From an uncultured Clostridia bacterium (lineage in GTDB: Bacteria; Bacillota; Clostridia; Oscillospirales; Acutalibacteraceae): 10,572 nt of DNA. The stretch covers positions 1 through 10,572 of the forward strand of contig CAMYWU010000030.1 of the NCBI GenBank assembly GCA_947302895.1, in the 5' to 3' direction. This document shows positions 1 through 5,864 of the stretch, one piece after another. Position 1 is the stretch's first letter, and each line of letters opens with the position of its first letter. The translations under genes and the position numbers were made by a program. Below the pieces are notes generated by a model that saw nothing but the letters and a program-made list of their open reading frames with translations, ran no database searches and had not been told where the DNA came from.

Positions 1-279
1 CTGGAAGAAAACAACCGTGTCTATCTGCATTGTAACATTATCCTTTGTGATAACGGGCTGGGGCTTGAAGTCAACAACCTGCTCCTTTAAAGAAACGGTT
101 TTAGCCATTCTGTCAAGGAAGGGGATTTTAACGTGTAAGCCTGTCTGCCAGGTTGCATAGTAGGTTCCGAGTCTTTCAATAACAACTGCCTTTGACTGGG
201 GAACAACTCTGATGTTTGCGAAAATAAGTCCTGCAATTGCAAGAATGATTAAAATAATTACAATGATGAACGGATTCAT
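1..279 (-). CDS. SPFH/band 7 (stomatin-like) membrane protein, N-terminal part only
   Basis: The first 93 codons of a gene that continues past the left edge. The product starts MNPFIIVIILIILAIAG, one N-terminal membrane segment (about residues 3-21). This runs into the start of an SPFH domain: VVPQSKAVVIERLGTYY, then GLHVKIPFLDRM, then VSLKEQVVDFKPQPVITKDNV. This is the classic order of the stomatin/QmcA type of SPFH protein. The family forms large ring oligomers that organise membrane microdomains and protein quality control. The ATG is preceded by GGAGAGAT (282-289) at close spacing. It lies 33 nt downstream of the nfeD-like gene on the same strand, and NfeD and SPFH proteins are commonly co-operonic partners. 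The C-terminal half is not visible, so the exact subfamily (QmcA, HflK-like, stomatin) is open. Confidence 0.9.
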   Translation of the reverse strand, partial: MNPFIIVIILIILAIAGLIFANIRVVPQSKAVVIERLGTYYATWQTGLHVKIPFLDRMAKTVSLKEQVVDFKPQPVITKDNVTMQIDTVVFFQ

Positions 280-312
280 AATATCTCTCCTTTTTATAAT
301 GTGTTATAGTGT

Positions 313-738
313 TTATTTAACTATCAGTTTAACTCCGTCGATTTTTTCAACGGTTACTATTGCGCCTTCGGGAATAACGCTGCCATCCGATGAGCGAGCC
401 ATCCAGATTTTTCCGTCAGCCTTGACAAGTCCTTTTGCTTCAAGGTTGTTGATTTCCTCTGTTACAACTGCGCTTTCGCCAATGCATCGGTCGGCGTTTG
501 TTTTTTCCGCCTTGAAATTGATTTTTTTCTTTACTATCGGGCGGGTTGCAATGAGCGTTATTATCGTAACTGCAACGAAGATAACAATCTGAACGGGAAG
601 CGCTGCTCCGCAAATGGTTGCAATCAATGCCGCTATTGCGCCAAGCACAAACCAGATTGAAACAAGCTGCGCCGTCATACCCTCGAGCACACCGAAAACA
701 ACAATCGCTGCTGCCCAAACGATATACATCTTATCCAT
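313..738 (-). CDS. NfeD-like membrane protein (short type)
   Basis: A 141-residue protein. Three membrane segments can be read at about residues 5-25, 28-46 and 49-66. They are followed by a basic stretch and a C-terminal OB-fold-like domain, with GESAVVTEEI, then GLVKADGKIWMARS, then IPEGAIVTVEKIDGVKLIV. That pattern (G.A.V...L...G.V..DG..W.A.S....I..G..V.V....G..L.V) is typical of NfeD C-terminal domains. The short NfeD form lacks the ClpP-like protease domain and is thought to assist its SPFH partner, here the next gene downstream. I chose the ATG at 736-738 because GGAGGTG (742-748) sits just upstream. The open frame extends 44 codons further to 870, but that stretch carries the promoter and has no RBS. 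Confidence 0.9.
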   Translation of the reverse strand: MDKMYIVWAAAIVVFGVLEGMTAQLVSIWFVLGAIAALIATICGAALPVQIVIFVAVTIITLIATRPIVKKKINFKAEKTNADRCIGESAVVTEEINNLEAKGLVKADGKIWMARSSDGSVIPEGAIVTVEKIDGVKLIVK

Positions 739-841
739 AGTGCCACCTCCGATTCTTTTTACATATTGAAACAAAACCACATTTATATTATAAACATATT
801 TATTGATTTCAAGCTTGATTTCATTTCCATATGTTGACCTA

Positions 842-870
842 ATTATACCATATTTTGCCGAAAAAATCAA
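842..870 (-). promoter_or_regulatory. Sigma-A type promoter of the nfeD/SPFH operon
   Basis: Read on the minus strand: -35 TTGATT (870-865), a 17-bp spacer, then -10 TATAAT (847-842). A TG one base before the -10 gives an extended -10. Predicted transcription start is about 835, leaving a leader of about 97 nt before the nfeD ATG. I saw no riboswitch or strong hairpin in the leader. Seen directly in sequence; activity is inferred. Confidence 0.8.
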
Positions 871-904
871 TATATTGTGCTTCGACTAAAATGAGATTTA
901 CAGT

Positions 905-922
905 TTGTTAATATATTAACAC
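905..922. promoter_or_regulatory. Near-perfect palindrome resembling a Rex redox-repressor operator
   Basis: TTGTTAATATATTAACAC contains a perfect 16-bp palindrome (906-921). It matches the clostridial Rex operator consensus TTGTTAA-N4-TTAACAA at 13 of the 14 fixed positions. It lies 34 bp upstream of the nfeD -35 box. This is far for a classical repressor site but inside the intergenic control region. Rex senses NADH/NAD+ and normally controls fermentation and redox genes, so the target here is unclear. The region is AT-rich, so chance similarity is possible. Confidence 0.4.
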
Positions 923-983
923 AACCCCTTGTATATGGAAAAAATCGGTGTTATTCCTGTGGTATATCTCAATTAAGGTACAC

Positions 984-1018
984 AAAAAGGACTTTGCAAA
1001 AATGCAAAGTCCTTTTTT
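984..1018. terminator. Rho-independent terminator, usable from both strands
   Basis: A 15-bp perfect stem pairs 984-998 with 1003-1017 around an AAAA loop. The GC-bearing core is GGACTTTGC/GCAAAGTCC. On the minus strand it ends the ksgA-MATE-GNAT transcript with a run of T, and the stem overlaps the TAA stop codon of the GNAT-like gene (1017-1019). On the plus strand it is also followed by T residues, but I see no gene there for it to end. Confidence 0.85.
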
Positions 1019-1694
1019 AAAATTCCTCATATTCTGCCGCATCTTTTTCGGGCTCTTCGTTTATTGTTATCGGCTTAAATTCCTTGATGAGCTTGGCAGG
1101 AGTTGTAAAATCGTTTTTATAGTAGGTCATAACGGTTTCAAAATACTGCGTTGTTGAAAACTGCTTTTCATAAGCGGTTTCAAAGCCTTTATTGCTCATA
1201 GTTTCGATTGATTTTTTTGAAAATGTTTCATAAACAATCATAAAATCGTTTTCCTCTGCAAGCTTTATTGCCTCATCAACAAGCTTATCAACCTCATTTA
1301 AATATTTCAGGGCTGCATAAACAGTCATTATTTTTGTTGAGATATTCGCAGGAGCAACGATATTTGCAAGATAGGAAACATTTCCCTGATGATAGGAAAC
1401 ATTTGCATATGGGTTTTTATATTTCTTAAGCTTGGATGCGCCGAGCCCCTTATCCTTGCTGTGATAAGTTTCGATATCAACAAGGGAGATAATCAAATCA
1501 CGGCTATCGTTTGTAAGAATAATCTCTTTTTTATTCCATTTCTTAAGAAAATAGTTGAAATAATCCTCAATAAAGTTTTGTCTGTTGTCTGCATTTTTGC
1601 AGTAAAACATAAAAACAGGATGCTTTACAAGCTTCGGAGCAACAGTCTTGCTTATTTCCTTTATTTCTTTGCTTGAAAGATTTTTAAGAAGCAT
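1017..1694 (-). CDS. GNAT-like acetyltransferase-family protein
   Basis: A 225-residue soluble protein with no signal peptide or membrane segment. The layout resembles GNAT N-acetyltransferases. An opening helix region (KEIKEISKTVAPKLVKHPVF) leads to a FMFYCKN...RQNFIEDYFNYFL stretch. Strand-like EIILTNDSRDLIISLVD follows. The C-terminal part, FMIVYETFSKKSIETMSNKGFE, recalls the GNAT motif near the acyl-CoA site where the 'old residue, new residue, G-F' pattern occurs. The consensus acetyl-CoA loop (Q/RxxGxG/A) is not clearly present, so the call is by layout only. The C-terminus is acidic (EEPEKDAAEYEEF). The ATG at 1692-1694 lies inside the end of the MATE gene (11-nt overlap) and has AGAGGA at 1703-1708. 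It is the last gene of the operon. Substrate is unknown, and a non-enzymatic relative is possible. Confidence 0.55.
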   Translation of the reverse strand: MLLKNLSSKEIKEISKTVAPKLVKHPVFMFYCKNADNRQNFIEDYFNYFLKKWNKKEIILTNDSRDLIISLVDIETYHSKDKGLGASKLKKYKNPYANVSYHQGNVSYLANIVAPANISTKIMTVYAALKYLNEVDKLVDEAIKLAEENDFMIVYETFSKKSIETMSNKGFETAYEKQFSTTQYFETVMTYYKNDFTTPAKLIKEFKPITINEEPEKDAAEYEEF

Positions 1695-3090
1695 GGGATT
1701 TTTCCTCTTCTTTCTTTAATTTCTTGGTTACGGCTAAAAACATAATAACTGAAAGAATAATGCATGCGTAATCGGCAGTGGGCTGAGCCCAGATTATTCC
1801 TTCAAGACCAATTAACTTATCCATTATAAATAGTGTTGGCAGGAAAACAAGTCCCTGACGTCCTGCGGCAAGTATAAGCGATTTTCCGCCCATTCCCATT
1901 CCCTGGAATGCGAAGTTTATTATAAACATAACGCCGATAAGCGGACCTGCGCTCATAAGAGCAGTAAGCATTTTAACTCCGTATTCAACAACCTGTTCAT
2001 TATCGATAAACGAGCTTATAACCTGCTGTCTGAAGAAGATATAAAATACTGTCATAACCGTTCCGATTATTATATTGCAGAGCATTGAAAAGCGAATGCT
2101 GCTCTTCATTCTTGAATAATTCTTAGCACCGTAGCAATATCCAACAAGGGGCTGGATTCCCTGCGCCAAGCCAATCTGGAGCATAACAACAAGCATATTT
2201 GCCTTCATTGCAACGCCCATAGCGGCAACTGCTGCGTCGCCGTAATTAGAAAGAAACATATTAACAACAATATTTGATAAACTCATCAGAAGATTGTTGA
2301 GAGAAGCGGGTAAGCCAACGCTGATAACGCCCTTTGCAATTCCGTTTTTAGCTGAAAAGCGCTTAGGAGTTATTGAAAGGATTGATTTGCCTCTGAGAAA
2401 ATACACGAGGAAAAACAAAACCGAAACAATATTTCCGAGAACTGTTGCAATTGCAGCGCCTGAAACGCCCATATTAAAACCGAAAGGAAGAGTTATCGAA
2501 AAGAGCTTGTCTCCGCTTCCGAGAATGAAAATCGGGTCTAAAACAATATTGGTAAGCTGGCCGATAACCATGCCGAGCATACTCTCTTTAGCTGCGCCCT
2601 CACCTCTGATGAGGTTGCAGACTGTTATTGAAGCAACGATGAAGGGTGAGCCGAGCGCAACCCAGAAAAGATAGTCGCCGCCAAAGCCAACGCTTGCATC
2701 GGAAGCGCCGATTAAATAGAGCAGGGGAGTTCTGAAAAACAGGAATACGACTCCCAGAAGCGCTCCGCAAATAATGCCTGCATAAATGCAAAATGATGAG
2801 ATTGTTTTAATCTTATCCGTTTTGCCTTCGCCGAGGCTTCGGCTTATGAATGCGCAACCGCCAACAACGAAAAGGTTTCATATTGCAAGAAAGAGGAAAA
2901 ACAGCGGCATTGAAAGCGAAACCGCTGAAACCTGGTTTGCATCTCCTGTCTGACCAACGAAAAAGGTATCGGCAAGATTGTAAACTATATTAATCAGCAT
3001 ACCGAGCATACTCGGAAGCGCAAGAGTTGCAACCGCCTTGGGTACGGGGTATTCGCTGAAAATCTTTGTGTTATCCTTAGTTTTTGCCAT
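1684..3090 (-). pseudogene. MATE-family multidrug/Na+ antiporter, interrupted by one in-frame TGA
   Basis: The frame is open over 469 codons (468 residues, the usual MATE length) except for TGA at 2878-2880, codon 71. The text is continuous on both sides: MLGMLINIVYNLADTFFVG, then SAVSLSMPLFFLFLAI, TGA, NLFVVGGCAFISRSLGEG, then later IRGEG, NIVLDPIFI, GIQPLVGYCYGA and FAFQGMG. All are recognisable MATE landmarks in order, and about twelve membrane segments can be read. In relatives the position before NLFGVGG is normally glycine, so a single GGA-to-TGA change explains the stop. No ATG, GTG or TTG follows soon in frame; the first is at 2580, which would drop the first third. The gene starts 1 nt after the ksgA stop with no clear RBS, suggesting translational coupling. 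It overlaps the GNAT-like gene at its 3' end. It is either a recent nonsense mutation or a sequencing error. TGA decoding as glycine is unlikely in this lineage. Confidence 0.85.
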
Positions 3091-3091
3091 A

Positions 3092-3949
3092 TCAGAAAAG
3101 TATTTTGCTTAAATCAACAAAATCCTCCATAGTTAGTTTTTCCGCTCTTATGCTTTCATCAAGTGAAAGGGAATCAAGAGCGCTTATTATATCGCTTTTC
3201 GGTATGTTCAGCGTTGCCGAAACCGAATTAACAAGCGTTTTTCTTCTTTGGGCGAAAGCCGCACGAATGAGGGAAAAGAGTTTCTTTTCATCCTCAACAT
3301 CATAAGTATGCTCGCCATTGAGCGTTATTTTTATAACAGCGCTGTCCACCTTCGGAGAGGGCATAAAGCTTTCCCTGCCCACTTCAAAAAGAACCTCGCT
3401 TTCGCCGTAGTATTTAACTGCGGCTGTAACAGCGCCTGAGTTTCTTGTTCCCATTTCGGCGCAGAGCCTCTGAGCAGCTTCCTTCTGAACCATAACAACG
3501 ATTTCGCTTATGGGAAGCCTGTCCTCAAGCAGCTTAATAATCAGGGGAGAGGTTATATAATACGGCAAATTGGCGCAAACCTTAATGCTTTCATATCCGC
3601 AAAGCTTTTCTTCAATCAACTTATTTAAATCAAGCTTTAACGCATCGCCCTCAACAAGCTCGAAATTATTGCAATCAGAAAGGGTTTCTTCAAGAACGGG
3701 ATAGAGTCTGGTATCAAGTTCTATGGCGATAACCCTGCCTGCAACACGGCAAAGCTCCTTGGTTAAAACGCCTATTCCGGGTCCGATTTCGATAACAGCC
3801 GTTTTTTCATCGGCGCAAAGCTCGTCCGCCATTCTCGGACAAACCTCATCATCAATTAAAAAGTTCTGTCCGAGCGCCTTTGAAAATGAAAAACCGTATT
3901 TTTTAAGCAAATTTTCAACCGTTTTCGGGTTGCATAAATTGTAGTCCAT
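3092..3949 (-). CDS. rsmA: 16S rRNA (adenine1518-N6/adenine1519-N6)-dimethyltransferase RsmA/KsgA
   Basis: A 285-residue protein that dimethylates two adjacent adenines in the terminal loop of 16S rRNA helix 45 using S-adenosylmethionine. This is a late step in small-subunit assembly, and loss gives kasugamycin resistance. Visible motifs are KALGQNFL (24-31), SAM-binding EIGPGIGVLTKEL (54-66), acidic IELD (76-79), the catalytic NLPYYITSPL (127-136), MVQKEAAQRL (153-162) and FMPSPKVDSAVI (195-206). It covers the full family length. I chose the ATG at 3947-3949, which has TGAGGA at 3955-3960. The upstream in-frame ATG at 3968-3970 lies at the predicted transcription start and has no RBS. It is first in an operon with the MATE and GNAT-like genes, and its TGA stop is 1 nt from the MATE ATG. 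Confidence 0.96.
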   Translation of the reverse strand: MDYNLCNPKTVENLLKKYGFSFSKALGQNFLIDDEVCPRMADELCADEKTAVIEIGPGIGVLTKELCRVAGRVIAIELDTRLYPVLEETLSDCNNFELVEGDALKLDLNKLIEEKLCGYESIKVCANLPYYITSPLIIKLLEDRLPISEIVVMVQKEAAQRLCAEMGTRNSGAVTAAVKYYGESEVLFEVGRESFMPSPKVDSAVIKITLNGEHTYDVEDEKKLFSLIRAAFAQRRKTLVNSVSATLNIPKSDIISALDSLSLDESIRAEKLTMEDFVDLSKILF

Positions 3950-3972
3950 ATTAATCCTCACATCAAACATTC

Positions 3973-4001
3973 ATTTTATCATATTCTCTGCGCTTTATCA
4001 A
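3973..4001 (-). promoter_or_regulatory. Sigma-A promoter of the ksgA-MATE-GNAT operon
   Basis: Minus strand: -35 TTGATA (4001-3996), 17-bp spacer, -10 TAAAAT (3978-3973), with a TG one base before it (extended -10). Expected start is near 3966, which gives a leader of only about 17 nt to the chosen ksgA ATG and rules out the ATG at 3970. It diverges from the ABC exporter promoter about 60 bp away. Confidence 0.75.
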
Positions 4002-4015
4002 TAATAATTTCAATA

Positions 4016-4034
4016 ATATTTTAATCTAAAATAT
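4016..4034. promoter_or_regulatory. Inverted repeat between the divergent ksgA and ABC exporter promoters
   Basis: ATATTTTA-ATC-TAAAATAT, 8-bp arms with a 3-bp centre. It sits between the ksgA -35 (from 4001) and the ABC exporter -35 (4063). Position and symmetry fit a binding site for a dimeric regulator. The sequence is only A and T in the arms, so chance is a real alternative. No regulator gene is in the window. Confidence 0.3.
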
Positions 4035-4062
4035 ACATTATTAAGAAAAATAGCCGTTTTTA

Positions 4063-4090
4063 TTGAAAAAATATAAATTGATGATATAAT
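4063..4090 (+). promoter_or_regulatory. Sigma-A promoter of the ABC exporter pair
   Basis: -35 TTGAAA (4063-4068), 16-bp spacer, -10 TATAAT (4085-4090), preceded by TGA to make an extended -10. Predicted start is about 4097, leaving a leader of about 28 nt that ends in the RBS AAGGAG (4109-4114). Confidence 0.8.
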
Positions 4091-4124
4091 AATTTCAGCG
4101 ATTTTTAAAAGGAGATGAGAGCCC

Positions 4125-5864
4125 TTGATTAAAAAGCTTTCAAAATATCTGCACGGGCTTTGGCACTTATGCTTTTTAAGCGCCTGCGGTATGATTATTG
4201 AGGCAATCTGTGAGCTTGCATTGCCCTCAATTGCCAATATGGTTTATAAAAATGTTGAAAGCGCTGCTCAAAACGGCGAGGATATAAAGCTATATGTTAT
4301 TAAAATAGGCGCAGCAATGTTCGGTCTTGCCGTTGTTGGTCTTGCAGGAGGACTTATAACAATGAAGGTTTCCTCGGTCGCAAGCCAGCGTTTCTCGTAT
4401 CGTTTGAGAAAAGCGCTCTATGAAAAAATCAGCGCTTTTTCGTTTAAGAACATTGATACCTTTTCAACCTCATCCTTAACAACAAGGATGACAAATGACG
4501 TAACAATGCTCCAGAACACGCTGATTATGATTTTGCGTATTCTTGTAAGAGCGCCTGCTCTGTTGGTTGTTTCGGCATTTTTCGCATTTTCAATCAATGC
4601 AAAAATTTCGCTCATACTTGTTGTTATGCTGCCGATAATCGGCGTTATTGTTGCGCTTGTTCTGAAATTCGGCTTCCCGATGTTTCAGAAAATGCAGAAA
4701 AAAATTGATAATGTTAACCGTGTTGTACAGGAAAACCTTATCGGAATAAGAGTTGTTAAAGCCTTTGTTCGTGAGGACAGGGAAAAGGAAAAATTCCATA
4801 GAGCCTCCGATGAGCTTGCAAATCAGGGCGCAAGAGCGGCAGGACTTGTTGTAACAGTTATGCCGATTATGATGCTTTTGATGAATGTTGTTATAGTGTT
4901 CATCTATTACAGCGGAGCAAAAAGCGCAGCAGCGGGCGGTATGGATGTTGGCCAGATTTCAGTTCTTGCCGCCTACATAGTTCAGGTTCTTATGAACATT
5001 ATGATGATTTCCGTATTTATGCTCCAGCTTACAAGAGCTAAAGCCTGCGGCGACCGTGTTTGCGAGGTTCTTGATACAAAAATTGATATAGTTAATCCCG
5101 AAAATCCCTTCATTCCCGAAAATCCGAAGGGAGAAATCGAGTTTAAAAACGTTAATTTCGGCTACTATGAGGGCGATAATGTTCTTGAAAACATCTCCTT
5201 CAAGGCAAAAGCGGGCAATGTTATCGGTATTATCGGTTCAACGGGCTGCGGTAAGACCAGCCTTGTTAACCTCATTCCAAGGCTCTATGATGTTTCATCG
5301 GGCGAGGTTCTTGTTGACGGAGTTGATGTAAGAGATTACGACCTTACAGCGCTCAGAGAGTTGGTTGGCGTTGTGCTCCAGAAGAATGTTCTTTTCTCGG
5401 GAACGATTAAGGAAAACATTAAATGGGGCAAGGAAGATGCAACTGATGAAGAAATAATTGCTGTATGTAAAGCGGCGCAGGCGCACGATTTTATTATGCA
5501 GCAGCCCGACGGATATGATACCGATTTATCCCAGGGCGGACTCAATCTCTCGGGCGGTCAGAAGCAGAGACTGTGTATTGCAAGGGCAATGATTAAAAAC
5601 CCAAAAATACTTATTCTTGATGATTCAACCTCCGCTGTTGATACTGCAACGGAAGCAAAAATCAGAGAGAGCTTTTATAACGAGTTTAAGGATACAACTG
5701 TTATTATTATTGCTCAGCGCATATCCTCGGTTAAGGATGCGGATAAAATTCTTGTTGTGGACGACGGAAAGATTAACGCAATCGGCGACCATGTTGAGCT
5801 TATTAACAGCTGTGAAATCTATCAGGAGATTTATAAAACTCAGCAAAAGGGGGTGCTTGAATAA
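4125..5864 (+). CDS. ABC exporter half-transporter, subunit with degenerate ATPase site
   Basis: A 579-residue type IV (multidrug/lipid-type) ABC exporter subunit. An N-terminal six-helix membrane domain covers about residues 10-310, with coupling-helix text FKNIDTFSTSSLTTRMTNDV and VVQENLIGIRVVKAFVRE. The C-terminal nucleotide-binding domain shows Walker A GSTGCGKTS (371-379), Q-loop Q419, signature LSGGQ (475-479) and Walker B ILILDD (495-500). Two catalytic positions are non-standard: Asp500 replaces the usual Glu after Walker B, and Gln531 (IIIAQR) replaces the H-loop His. These are marks of the degenerate half of heterodimeric exporters such as TM287/288 or BmrCD. Translation begins at a TTG (4125-4127) with AGGAG 10 nt upstream. 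The next in-frame ATG is codon 23, inside the first helix. Its stop shares one base with the start of the partner gene (TAATG). The exported substrate cannot be told. Confidence 0.93.
   Translation: MIKKLSKYLHGLWHLCFLSACGMIIEAICELALPSIANMVYKNVESAAQNGEDIKLYVIKIGAAMFGLAVVGLAGGLITMKVSSVASQRFSYRLRKALYEKISAFSFKNIDTFSTSSLTTRMTNDVTMLQNTLIMILRILVRAPALLVVSAFFAFSINAKISLILVVMLPIIGVIVALVLKFGFPMFQKMQKKIDNVNRVVQENLIGIRVVKAFVREDREKEKFHRASDELANQGARAAGLVVTVMPIMMLLMNVVIVFIYYSGAKSAAAGGMDVGQISVLAAYIVQVLMNIMMISVFMLQLTRAKACGDRVCEVLDTKIDIVNPENPFIPENPKGEIEFKNVNFGYYEGDNVLENISFKAKAGNVIGIIGSTGCGKTSLVNLIPRLYDVSSGEVLVDGVDVRDYDLTALRELVGVVLQKNVLFSGTIKENIKWGKEDATDEEIIAVCKAAQAHDFIMQQPDGYDTDLSQGGLNLSGGQKQRLCIARAMIKNPKILILDDSTSAVDTATEAKIRESFYNEFKDTTVIIIAQRISSVKDADKILVVDDGKINAIGDHVELINSCEIYQEIYKTQQKGVLE

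Noticed and set aside
440..718. Minus-strand Cys-rich open frame inside nfeD
   Set aside because: It is an out-of-frame shadow of the nfeD gene with no RBS of its own.
739..870. Upstream extension of nfeD with 44 more residues
   Set aside because: The extension contains the promoter and leader and has no RBS. The ATG at 738 has GGAGGTG.
948..1157. Plus-strand open frame over the GNAT 3' end
   Set aside because: It runs through the terminator hairpin and antisense to the GNAT-like gene, with no RBS or recognisable protein.
2878..2880. UGA decoded as glycine, as in the SR1/Gracilibacteria code
   Set aside because: The residue fits glycine, but gene content and signals are clostridial. ksgA and the sortase end at TGA at sensible family lengths, and glycine is otherwise encoded by GGN throughout. 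I note that both of those TGA stops are followed within five codons by an in-frame TAA, so the window alone does not strictly exclude it.
3950..3970. Longer ksgA start at 3970 (adds MFDVRIN)
   Set aside because: It has no RBS and lies at the predicted transcription start of the 3973-4001 promoter. MDYNLCNP is the usual family start.
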